A stretch of DNA of 64,000 bases from Mytilinidion resinicola (Eukaryota > Ascomycota > Dothideomycetes > Mytilinidiales > Mytilinidiaceae). Position 1 is the stretch's first letter. Every line of letters begins with the position of its first letter. The notes below the pieces were generated by a model. That model did no database searches. It saw nothing but the letters and a program-made list of their open reading frames with translations, and had not been told where the DNA came from. The stretch covers positions 844,471 to 908,470 of the forward strand of contig NW_022985448.1 in NCBI RefSeq assembly GCF_010093595.1. Reading direction: 5' to 3'. Position numbers and translations under genes: made by a program. This document shows, piece after piece, positions 1-9,675 of the stretch.

Positions 1-180
1 TGGCGGCTGTTGAAGGGGAGAATACAACGCCGGTTTCCTACAACAAAGGAGGAAGTACGGCAGTACGCTGAGGAGGAATGGGAGAAGCTTGAGCCCGAAG
101 AATTTGAAAAGTATACGGGCAATATGAGGGAGCGTTGCCTTGCTGTAATTGCTGCTGATGGCGGCCCAACGAAATATTAG
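1..180 (+). CDS. Tc1/mariner-type transposase, C-terminal end (partial)
   Basis: Reading frame 1 is open from the window edge to a TAG at 178-180 (59 residues). The peptide begins with a basic RIQRRFPT stretch, then an acidic helix (KEEVRQYAEEEWEKLE), and ends CLAVIAADGGPTKY. That ending, a basic helix followed by a cysteine/alanine-rich motif and GGPTKY or similar, is typical of fungal Tc1-like DDE transposases just after the last catalytic residue. The DDE core would lie left of the window. No frameshift or stop interrupts the visible part. After the stop, an 8-bp tandem ATGTGGCG (203-218) leads to a TA at 223-224, which could be the element's 3' inverted repeat and target TA, but the 5' copy is outside the window, so this is inference. 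The LINE at 353 lies 170 bp further right. Confidence 0.75.
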   Translation, partial: WRLLKGRIQRRFPTTKEEVRQYAEEEWEKLEPEEFEKYTGNMRERCLAVIAADGGPTKY

Positions 181-339
181 TTACTGAATAAGCACTGTTT
201 TCATGTGGCGATGTGGCGATTGTAAGCACTAACAGAGACGCTTGCAGGGAGCGCCGGCAGCCCGCTCAGGTAGCCCCCTTGTATGGGAGCTTCGGGTGCG
301 CTAGCAGGGAGGGCGCCAACCCGCACCGGCCACACCCTT

Positions 340-352
340 GTGGAATGTTCCG
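340..352. repeat. Target-site duplication, left copy (LINE)
   Basis: GTGGAATGTTCCG here is repeated exactly at 2525-2537. The bases just outside differ (T at 339 against C at 2524; C at 353 against A at 2538), so the identity is exactly 13 bp. LINE-type sequence starts at the very next base. This is the signature of target-primed reverse transcription. Confidence 0.9.
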
Positions 353-2212
353 CACGGCAGCTCAATGGCGTTCGTAGACGACTACTCGGCATGGGTCATG
401 GGGCCATCAGCAGAGGAGAACACGCGGGTTATCCAGGACGAAGTGGTTCCGATATTAGAGAAGTGGGAGCGCACGAGCGGGGCTCAGTTCGAAGCCGCCA
501 AGACGAGCTTCATCCATCTTACGCGATACAAAGCAGCAGGTAGGGACAGCACGACGCCGCTGTGGTTCAAAGGACAGGATATTGTGCCTACAGACAAGGT
601 CAAGCTCCTAGGTATAACGCTGGACAAGGAACTAAGATTTAAGGTGCATCTTGCAGACAAAGCAGGCAAGGCGACGAAAGTGGCGCTAGCGCTGCGCAGA
701 ATGAAGGGACTGCAACCCAAGGCAGTCAAGCAGCTGGCGCAGAGTGCGGTGCTGCCGGTGGCGGACTACGCGTCGCCAGTGTGGTACCCGATCGCGACGC
801 ACGACATGAAGCAGCTCCTACTACAGTCGCAGAGGATCACGGCGCAGGCAGTGATCAGAGGATTCCGCACTGTTGCTCTGTCAGTGGCAGAGGTAGAGGC
901 AGGTCTGCTCCCCATGGAACAGAGACTGCGGAAGCAGACGATCGTGTTCTGGGTGTCGATCCACAAGCTGGGCCCGTCACATCCCCACTGGATGCTCAAG
1001 CGACAACGACTGTGCACGAAGCATCGATCGCCACTCATGAGGGTGGCAGAGATGTGTGCAGAAGTTCGGATGGATACGGTGCTAGAGGTTAAGCCGTACG
1101 CATGCCCGCCGTGGGTAGCTCGGCCTGAGGTGGTGATATGCGAGGACGAAGAGCGGGCGCGAGCTGTTGCCGAGGACTACCAGCCAGGACGAGTAGACGT
1201 ATATGTGGATGCATCAGTACGAAACGGCAGGGCAGGCATCGGGGTATTTGCCAGGCCATCGCAAGTGTGCATCTCGAAGACGGTAGCCAGGTCCGAGCAG
1301 GCGGACGCGCACTTTACCGAACTGTTAGCAATCAGTGAAGCCGCCAACTGGCCGTGGGGCCCATCTTGCGTAGCGCTTGACAGCGACGGCCAGCCCGTAC
1401 CAGCGTCGAGCATCCGCATCTTCTCTGACGCGCAGTCGGCGCTGCTATCGGTGCGCAGTTGGCGAGCCAGCGCGTGTCAAGGTGTCGTGGCAGAGATTAT
1501 CAAGAAACTATGGATGACCAACGTCACGCTGCATTGGATCCCAGGACATGCGGGGATCGAGGGAAATGAGCGGGCTGACAGACTGGCAAAGGCAGCGACG
1601 AAAGAAGAGAGCGAGCAGCCACTGCAGCGCGACGGTGAACCGTGGTATCTGACACGGCTAGCATTGAAAAGAGCCAACGTAATAGCAGGACCGCCCCCAC
1701 CAAAGTGGGCAGAAACGGGAAAGTTCACGCGGAAGATGGATGCAGCGTTCCACCTAGGCAAGTCGGCAGAAATATACCGGCAGCTGAATAGCACCGAAGC
1801 GGCCATCCTCACGCAGCTGCGGACGGGTAAGACGTTCCTCAACGAGTATCTGTACAAAATCAAGGCAACAGACACAGCGGCGTGCGATTGCGGGTGCATA
1901 GAATCGATAGCACACTTTCTCTTTTCGTGCAGGCGATGGAGGCAGCAAAGAGCGAAGCTACGACAGCAGCATGGACAGCGATTCGGAGAGCTATCGTACG
2001 CACTGGGAGGGTACTCGAGTAGACAAGAGGGCGGGCAGAGCATCGACGGACCGATCAAGTACTGGAAGCCGGACATGGAAGCAGTTAGGGCGACAATAGA
2101 ATTCGCAAAGAGCACAAGGCGGTTGCAACCAAAAGTACAAGACGAAGAAAGTAGAGACGAAGAGGAGGCAGAGGAGAGGGGCCAGCTGAGGATGCCCTCT
2201 TCTGCCTCGTGA
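353..2212 (+). pseudogene. LINE ORF2 fragment: RT end, RNase H, zinc knuckle
   Basis: The frame is open from the insertion boundary to TGA at 2210-2212 (619 codons). Five upstream codons (338-352) belong to the target site, so the apparent start there is accidental. The first residues, HGSSMAFVDDYSAW, hold the FVDD form of the RT catalytic box. LLGITLD and the DYASPVWYP segment are typical of Tad1/I-clade RT ends. The RNase H domain lies at roughly residues 280-430 and shows the four acidic positions: D in VYVDAS, E in FTELLA, D in FSDAQSA and D in NERADRL, with IPGHAGIEGNE between the last two. A Cys-rich ending (CDCGCIESIAHFLFSC) resembles the C-terminal CCHC knuckle. It lacks endonuclease and ORF1, so it is a dead-on-arrival copy. 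Confidence 0.9.
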
Positions 2213-2468
2213 GCGTAGAACGACAAGCTGTCTATGAACGCGCCTCGGCCAGTGCGCTGCCGATTAAGAGGCGCACGACGCCGGAAATGCCCTGCGGACG
2301 CGAGGCCTCGACAAGCCAGGCAGCTTGCTCCATACGGTAGTGTATTACTTTCCTTTACTTTCCTTTGTTGAGCATGGAGTTAGGCATCGGACGAGCAGGT
2401 CTCATGGTTGGCTTCTGAATTGGAGCAGACAGATCAAGGATAAATGTATATAGCTGGCGCTTCGTAAC

Positions 2469-2524
2469 GGCCCATACCCATAGGGTGCATGGCCATAATA
2501 GAACACACACACACACACACACAC
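2469..2524 (+). repeat. LINE 3' hairpin and (AC)11 tail
   Basis: GGCCCATACCC (2469-2479) can pair imperfectly with GGGTGCATGGCC (2483-2494) around a short ATA loop. It is followed by ATAATAGA and eleven AC units (2503-2524) that end exactly at the right target-site duplication. A 3' hairpin followed by a simple repeat is the usual RT recognition end of many LINEs. Here the tail is AC rather than poly(A). Confidence 0.75.
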
Positions 2525-2537
2525 GTGGAATGTTCCG
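2525..2537. repeat. Target-site duplication, right copy (LINE)
   Basis: Exact copy of the 13 bases at 340-352, directly after the (AC)11 tail. Confidence 0.9.
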
Positions 2538-4007
2538 AATTGCACAGAAGTGTAAACTGCTGATTATGGGAGAGTAGAGCCACATGTGGCGCAGCTCATA
2601 AGATCGCCACTTGAAAAAGTCACAGGTAACGGCTGCCAAAATAGCTAGCACGTGATCATTCATGGATGTTTCTAGAAGAGCGCCGCATTTCAAACATAGC
2701 GTAAAATACAGTAGTTATCTAGTACCTCCCTACGTAAGCGCGCTAAACCCTTATGCCAAGGCACACGACGGACCCCTTCGCACGGATAAATCCGGAATGT
2801 ATGTTTCTAAGGGCCTATTGCCTCAAAGCTTAGAGGCATCTTTTTTCATCCTGGAACTATCGGTTCAATACTCCGAAATATGAAATTTGGGAGATAATAG
2901 TGGTGCAGTAGGGGTGTAAAGCTAATGCCATTCCGGATGCTCTGAAAGGAATGATCGACAGTATGATTAAGAACGTCGTAATTTTTTAGCTTTCCTAGAT
3001 AGAAATGTCTGAAGAATAATAGTAGGCTAACGATAACTTGATTGAATCGCGAGGGAGGGAGTAAGATGCCGAAGCAATAGATTTGTTGCGGTATGGGGGG
3101 TGTTGCGCCACACACGGGGGGACGTTATACCTAAAGTGATCACGCGCTAGAGCTACTTGAGGTGACACCCTGTGGTTCTATTATCAGTCACGAACCCAAC
3201 AGCACATATTCATCGCGATACGAGTGTTGTTTTTAGGGGTCCGACAATCCATCTTAATCTATCTTCCGCAATCGTTTAGGATATGTACAGAGCACCCCTG
3301 CTCAACCCTAGCTCGGTAATTATCGATTCCCTCTCCTCCACTCGCACAGCTTCTCTGCTACACCTACCATTATCCTCAACGTACCTTCAATTCACTGTTC
3401 CCTACTCATTTCATTGAATCAGCCCTGCTGCTGTGAAGTGCCCTCGTCGGCGCAGGCTGGTGCGGCAGCGTAACGGGCCGCACCGCCCATATGCACATGG
3501 CGCGGCGGCCTAGGGGCACCAGATGGGGCGGGAGTCTGTGGCTCAAGTTCTTTTCGAGTTTTTCGAGTGGTATAGAAGGCTAAGAATTGTACGCTCGCGG
3601 CGAGGTACCTTTCCGGAAGATTTGTTGGTGTTTGTTGGAGTTGAAACATCACAGGGTGCTCAGCCTCACCCGCGCAGCAGCTATTTTTGCCCTGCCCCCA
3701 CCACAAATATACACGAACTCGGGCCGAGCCCTTGCCTAAGGCTTACCAGAGAACCCAATTCACCATGCGAACGATCCTGCACAGCTTTTCTGTACCTTGA
3801 TAGACCCTGGTTTCGTTTACATGAACATGTTGGTGGTGCAGCGTACAAGGGTATTCCGCGCCGCGCGATCCTTCGCAAACGGTATATCTGTCAAAGTTCC
3901 CTTCAACTGAAGGCCTATGACCTCAGTCCCCTGCGTGTGCACCTTTCTGTCGCCATTCAAAGCCCACCAATTTAGTTTCAGAACTTTCAAATCGATCTAG
4001 CTCTATC
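2538..4007. other. Non-coding stretch right of the LINE; 5' region of next gene
   Basis: No ORF here looks coding; the longest (3523-3975 on plus) has no recognisable features. A pyrimidine-rich tract at about 3300-3420 and C/T-rich sequence in the last 100 bases suggest a fungal promoter and leader for the gene starting at 4008. Confidence 0.5.
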
Positions 4008-5066
4008 ATGTCTCTTCCGCGACCCATGTCTATCGTGTCTCCAGTTCAAGCCAAGTCTTCACCTCGTCCACAATATCTTCCATTTCCCTCCACATACCGC
4101 AATCGCTCCGGACCTGGGAGCTCGAGCGAAGAACGGCGGGCCTACAGTCCTCCCGTGGCCAACATCAATACTATGACTCGACCACAAGCAGCGTATACCG
4201 TACCAAAGACGAATATCAACCACCGCCGCGAAACGACAAGGCCGATATCCTCGAAACCAAAGCTATCAAAACTTTCAATTAGTGGGCCTGTGTCTCCGCC
4301 TTTCTACCCTTCTGTGCCTTTTAACGAGGTCTCGAATCACGAAACCACTGTATCCAAAGATATAACATCAGGCGGAAGCCTAAAGCAAATCGGCCAGCAC
4401 ATGCCGTTGAACTTGACATGGCATTCTACTCTCCGATTTGTTCTGCGTATCATCACTATAGCGCTTAGCGCAGCTGTGGCAGGACTGCTGGCACACACCC
4501 TGAGCGTCTTAGGCAATACAAATACCAATGTCTCGACAGGCCAGTTTCCAAGCACATGGCCCAGTCATACAGACGCTACTGCGACCTATCTCCTGTTCTC
4601 GATCGCATTCGTCAACTTCTTGTTCGCGGTCACGATCCTTATCTGCTCGATCAAGAAGCAGTTCCGTACATCGATGGGAGCTCGCGACAGGTTTCGAGTA
4701 GGAATGGGCGCATATATCGTGATTGCATGGGCAACGGCCTGCACTGTTTACAAGGCGCTGGATGCGGATAGCAGTACTAGCCTGGGCCATTTCGCCTGCA
4801 TGAATGTGAATGCGATAGGCACTGGCAGAAAACAGTACCGTACAGTGTGCAGAGAACAGGTACGTCCTCAACCCTTCTTTTTGAGATTCCGAACTGTGCT
4901 GATCACATTGATTCAGAATGTCTCTTTCTATATCTCTATTGTTACTGGCGTGCTTGAGATTTTGGTGTTGGCAAGCTACATCGTCAACGCGTACGCTACG
5001 AAGAGTGCGCAATTACCTGCGAGAGATCCTGAGAAGTGCCAGAGTGCGCACGTGTCCCGGCGATAA
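4008..5066 (+). CDS. Four-helix membrane protein, unknown function
   Basis: I do not recognise a named family. Two exons are likely: 4008-4859 and 4917-5066. The 57-nt intron (GTACGT...TTCAG, with a CTGAT branch-like site) is a multiple of three and stop-free, so the unspliced frame also stays open. Splicing joins CREQ to NVSFYISI and gives 333 residues. The N-terminal ~125 residues are Pro/Ser-rich and low complexity, probably cytosolic. Four hydrophobic segments follow: LRFVLRIITIALSAAVAGLL, YLLFSIAFVNFLFAVTIL, VGMGAYIVIAWATACTVY and FYISIVTGVLEILVLASYIV. Helices 1-2 and 3-4 are joined by polar loops, and the last loop has two cysteines (HFACMN and TVCREQ). The layout resembles MARVEL-like fungal membrane proteins, but that is only a resemblance. 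Confidence 0.75.
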   Translation: MSLPRPMSIVSPVQAKSSPRPQYLPFPSTYRNRSGPGSSSEERRAYSPPVANINTMTRPQAAYTVPKTNINHRRETTRPISSKPKLSKLSISGPVSPPFYPSVPFNEVSNHETTVSKDITSGGSLKQIGQHMPLNLTWHSTLRFVLRIITIALSAAVAGLLAHTLSVLGNTNTNVSTGQFPSTWPSHTDATATYLLFSIAFVNFLFAVTILICSIKKQFRTSMGARDRFRVGMGAYIVIAWATACTVYKALDADSSTSLGHFACMNVNAIGTGRKQYRTVCREQVRPQPFFLRFRTVLITLIQNVSFYISIVTGVLEILVLASYIVNAYATKSAQLPARDPEKCQSAHVSRR

Positions 5067-5242
5067 GTTCCATTGTTTGTCAGTGAGATGTTCTCTTCTT
5101 ACCTTCGTTCTTATTAGCTTCATATCCACGTGTGATGATTTCAGTTTAGCCGTCTATGTTGATACCTGCTTATGGTGAAGACCCGCAATGTCATATACCA
5201 CTCCGTAGTCTAAACAACGGCTTAAGCCCACGTCTCTCCCCC

Positions 5243-6016
5243 TCAAGTACCCTTCAAAGCCATAATCCCCAAAATCACACCCTCCATCTCCGCCCTCTCA
5301 TCCTTTCCACTCCCCACCCCATTCCCGTTCACCACCACCTCCGCCCCCTTCTTCCCCTTCTTTCCCCCACCGCCTTTGTTCCCCGAATCCAGCTTATACA
5401 CCTTCCGCAACGCCTTCAAATCCGTCACCCCCGCCAGCGCCTCCTCCCCGAACGCCACCGACTCCCCCTCCACCGCACCCCCCAGATGCTTCGATACGCT
5501 CTCGGCCGTGATGTCGTGGTTTGACAGAGGGATTTTCACGGCCAGGAGGGAGGTGGTGCTGTCTTGGATGCCGAAGCGGCGGTAGGCGTCGGCGATGTTG
5601 TTGTTTGGGGAGAGGGAGAAGACGAGCTCGGAGTGGATGTTGCGGGACTTGAGGCGGGTGTGCACGGCGTCGTTGAGGGCGCGGAAGGTGGCGGCGTAGA
5701 GGTGGCGGGGGGAGAGGATCTGGGAGGGCTGTGAGTGGGTGATTATATGGGCATATAAGAGTTCGATGTTGCTTTGTGCGGCTTTTCATGAGACTGGATT
5801 GAGAGTAACGTTGAATATGGAGGGGGGAAGAATAATGGCACGTGACAGGAAGTTGAGTCTTACCATTGTGGCGTCGAGGAATGCATATTCGAAGGCGGTA
5901 TTTGCTTCGAGGAGTTGCTGGCGTAGGAAGGGAGCGTTTGAGACGTTCTTGAAGAATGATATGTAAATGGGGTAGTCGGGGTAGTGGGGCAGGTAGAGTG
6001 TTTCGACGGTAGCCAT
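5243..6016 (-). CDS. CGI121: EKC/KEOPS complex subunit CGI121
   Basis: Two exons on the minus strand: 6016-5864 and 5728-5243, with a 135-nt intron (GTAAG...CTCACAG). Exon 1 is exactly 51 codons (phase 0) and the product is 212 residues, near the usual size. Cgi121 is the small regulatory subunit of KEOPS; it binds the kinase Bud32 and delivers tRNA for N6-threonylcarbamoyl-adenosine synthesis. Visible family features are YPIYISFFKNVSNA near the N-terminus, the QILSPRHLYAATFRAL segment, HSELVFSLSPNNNIADAYRR, and the C-terminal half built around LLAVKIPL. A glycine/lysine-rich insert (SGNKGGGGKKGKKG) precedes the end and is lineage-specific padding. It is divergent from the Zn2Cys6 gene, with 650 bp between start codons. 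Confidence 0.9.
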
Positions 6017-6666
6017 CTCGATGGTATGTTTGAATATTCAGTGGAGTTTATGCTCCGTATCTTCGTCTTATGCAACTAGTGAAAGAAGTCAGATTGACTA
6101 CAGCCAAGGCTTCAACTAGCCCAGTCACATGCTCGCTAGATCGCTATAGGTGTGCCTGACGCACCTCGTGCTCAGAGTCTCCCGCGATCTCGAGGACGCA
6201 GAAGCAAAGATTCTATCTTCTCGCGCCTTGGCACGGCGTGCGGAGTGAGCGCTGGAACCGGGCTCGATCAGTCGCACCAGCGCCAAAGCGTCTGAAGCCA
6301 GGCTCGGAGTGATGTTAGCGGCTGGTGATCAGGCAGTTCTCGAGCAGTTATCGAAAAGGAGCTCCAGCCTCAAATTACTGGCACCGCTCTCGGCAAGCCG
6401 CAAATATTGGCGGGAAAGAAGGCAGCGCCGCAGCAGCGCAGAACACCCGTGACCGCGATCCAAGCGGCTCTTCCAAGGCTGTTGCGCCAGGAGAGATACC
6501 CGCAGGCCAGCAACTCGTCTCCTTTGAACGTCGTGTTCTCTCAGGCCGCCTTGTCCAAACCCGTTCGGCCGGTGCAGCGGTCCCCGGCTCGCGCTGGCAG
6601 CACAGCGTCGAGGCAACCTCCGCGGTATCTTCCACCAGTACCTCCAGCTCTTGCTGACCCTCGAGG
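6017..6666. promoter_or_regulatory. Shared divergent promoter region, CGI121 / Zn2Cys6 gene
   Basis: 650 bp separates the two divergent start codons. No TATA box is obvious. ORFs here (for example 6325-6657 plus) overlap each other in several frames because the DNA is GC-rich, and none shows a domain. Confidence 0.45.
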
Positions 6667-9600
6667 ATGGCCCCAAAACGGGCCCCCGACGACGACGCCC
6701 TCCACGACAACAAGCTCCCCAAGCTCCCCAAGCTCGAGGAGCCGCAAGGGAGCCCGCTCACACAGTCGCGCGCCCAGTCGGCCGACTTCTCCAACTCTAC
6801 CAAGAAGAAGCTGAGCGCATCCTCGCGCACCGGCCAGGCGTGCGACAGATGCAAGGTACGGAGACGGCCTCCCCCCGCGAGCCTCCACTGTGTTTGTCTC
6901 TGCGCAAGCGATGAGACAATTGCCAGCAGTGTCGACGAAATGACCCAGACACGCGGGATCGCCTGCATAGGACCAACGCCGTAGTAGTGCTAACCGTGGT
7001 GCAGATCCGCAAGATCAGATGCGACGGCCGGGCAGGAGGTTGCTCGCCATGTCTGCAGAACAACACACCGTGCAAGACGACCGACCGCATCACGGGCCGA
7101 GCTACGACACGGGGTCACACTGAAGCCCTCGAGGGCGAAGTCAGCAGTCTGCGGAGCCATGTCGCGGAGCTGCAAGCGCAACTGAAGGAGCTAGGAGTCG
7201 AGCCAAAGCCATTCAGTGGCTACAATGGATACACACCAGCGGCAGTGCAATCGCAACCGCTGCAATGGACATCGGCCAGCTCTTCGGGGAACAATGATCA
7301 GATGTGGTCTACGGAACAAGCCCCAGCCAGCGCGAGCGGGCCTCCTCTTACGCCGTATAGGGCGTCTGGAGAGGTACCTCTGGCCACCCAGGCGGTGGAG
7401 AACAAGATACTAGCCATGCTCCCGGCCTTCAAGTCCGCCGCTATTGGAGACAACTATCTCGGAATTTCGTCCGCGGACTCGCTCCTTTCACCCATCAAAG
7501 GAACCTCGCTCTCCGTATTTGGCACAGAGATCGACATCACCGATTTCGTTGACGGAGAAACTGATTACGAGAGTTCCGTCCAGTCGTATGGGCATTTCCT
7601 GAGCGTTGTTCTCGGACATGACCAGAACGTGGAGCCACTCCAATTCCCCGAGTATCAGAAACTCAGCGAATACGCAACCTGGTATCTCCGGTCTCTGAAC
7701 CCATACACTATGATCCTGGACAGGGCATCCTTTACGCAGCTGGTAAGTTACGTCGCTCGTGTGTCCGGAACTTCTAACACATTTGAACTAGATATGGCGC
7801 ATATATCATGAGCCCGGCTTTACCCCTTCTCCAGCAGAGACTGTCATGGTCCATATGATGCTTGCAATCCTCAAGTACCAAATAGCGAAGCGCAATCACG
7901 ATGATGTCATGTTTGCGGAGTCTAATAAGCATTACCGATACTCCCTCAGCTTCTTCGGGGCACTCTTACGGAATCATTCTCTTCCAGACGTCCAGGCCAT
8001 GGGTTTGATTTGCATACACCTTCGCAACTTTCCTAAACCGGGCGCTGCCTGGTTAATGTGTTGGATGACCTTCGCAGTTGCCGTCGAACTCGGCTTCCAT
8101 CGATCAACCAAAGCATGGGCCGCAACAGCCCCCAAGAAAGATGTGCTTGAAGTCGAATTGCGGAAGCGTGTGTTCTGGACCATATATGCACTTAACGTCA
8201 GTCTGAGCGGGAAGCTTGGCCGGCCCATGCCAATCAGGATGGAAGATATTGACGTCGGATTTCCCGAGGTGATGGATGACAGTATTCCAGGAGAGCAAAA
8301 ACTCGACTTCCACAAGTGCTCCTTTCAAGTCGGTATTCAGACGGCGAAAACAGTGCCAATGTACAGCAATATGTACAGCACGTTGTACACCGTCAGACAG
8401 TCACCCAACTCGTACGAGGAGACGGTCCGGAAATTAGAGGCTTCATTGCGCAGATGGCGAGAGGGAATTCCTCTTGAACTGTCGGATCGACAGGCCAACC
8501 AGGAAAGCTACATTTTTTCAAGATATCTCGAATTCTGGGAACTCGAGTTCACGCTTTTACTCCATCATCCAGCCGTGTGCCGTTCTTCCAGTCCAGAATT
8601 CATGAAATCTAATCTTGACATCTGCTTAGACGCTTCTCAGAAGATGCTTCACAATGTCAACGAACTTCGGAGATATAAGAGCTTGGACATCGTGTGGATT
8701 AATTGCACGACCTATATTGCTGCAATATTCACCACGTTATTCATTCATTCTCAGAGAAAGGATAGTATCACCTCTGCTGATATGCACGAACTGAGGAAAG
8801 ATATGGAGCTCTGGCTAGACGCCATGGGCGAATGTGGTGAACTCCTAGGTAAGACTGCCCTTTTGCTGTCCGCGCAATTTCTAATTTGGCCAGGGTCAGG
8901 TTTGAAACTTCGAAACGCGATCTTTAAGATCGTAGAGCTGTCTTTAGCGAACATCAGTGAACATCTAGTCAAGAAGACAGCCACAGAAGCTGTGGCGCGT
9001 GCAGCACTCAGTCAGACTCCCCAGCAGCAGGTAAATCCCGCTCCCAACGCATACGAGAACACGGCACACTTCCATTCCCAATACACCAATGCTGCACCTG
9101 GTGACGCTGGCTCTAAAGCTACACCTAATTACCTGCCTTCGGTGGACCCTTCAATGGGTGCTACATCGAACATTTACCCGGGAGGATCGCCCGTGTTTCC
9201 ATACAGTAATGGGGCGGCAACAACGCTAGCACCATATCAAGGCGACAGCAATAACCACTCGTTCGACCAACCGACCTATGCTGGTGTTGCGGATCCTGGA
9301 ATGAGTGCAGCTCATGTCGCTGCTATCCAGTCGGCTGCTTCTGGGAACCCGCCACCTACTCCAGAGAGTTTCATATATGCCAACAATACAGCACCGAATA
9401 ATGCACCCCAGCATTACCCATCACACAACGATGCTTGGCAGCAATGGACACGTGCTAATGTCACCCCAATCGAGCCACAAGACTACAGCCGACCGCAGGA
9501 GTACCTCAACACTGCGAACACGCTGATGGCATTGGGTGGCCGCGACGGAGTAACACCGACCACTGGCCAGGAAGGCGTAGCATCAGCAGAAGGGTCTTCA

Positions 9601-9675
9601 GTGGCTGCGCAAACATCATCGTGGCCAATGATGATATTTGGGATTGGGCCGAACGGCAATATGCAGTCACAGTAG
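6667..9675 (+). CDS. Zn2Cys6 transcription factor with fungal_trans domain
   Basis: Three exons: 6667-6855, 7005-7742 and 7792-9675. The introns are 149 nt (CTAAC branch) and 49 nt (TCTAAC branch). The product is 936 residues. The zinc cluster is complete, C59-x2-C62-x6-C69-x6-C76-x2-C79-x6-C86, and the first intron splits it after K63. A short heptad-like helix (about residues 100-125) follows and may serve for dimerisation. The middle region matches the fungal-specific regulatory domain (PF04082 type): FWTIYALNVSLSGKLGRP and the IDVGFPE segment are its most typical part. The last ~230 residues are Pro/Ser/Asn/Gln-rich, as in activation domains. It should act in the nucleus as a DNA-binding regulator; I cannot name its target. 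The start was chosen as the first ATG in frame with the zinc cluster after stop codons upstream. Confidence 0.9.

Larger units (their letters stand above)
353..2524 (+). mobile_element. 5'-truncated LINE (Tad1/I-like non-LTR retrotransposon)
   Basis: The element is bounded on both sides by the 13-bp duplication GTGGAATGTTCCG. It starts inside the reverse-transcriptase palm just upstream of the FVDD box, so 5' truncation removed ORF1, the endonuclease and the RT fingers. It keeps the end of RT, the RNase H domain and the C-terminal zinc knuckle, then a ~310-bp 3' region, a terminal hairpin and an (AC)11 tail. The 1.86-kb coding part has no stops or frameshifts, and I see no C-to-T decay of the RIP kind. 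Together with the perfect duplication this suggests a young insertion, although a 5'-truncated copy cannot move by itself. Confidence 0.92.

Noticed and set aside
338..352. A start codon for the LINE ORF at 338
   Set aside because: The codon is TTG and lies in target-site DNA outside the element.
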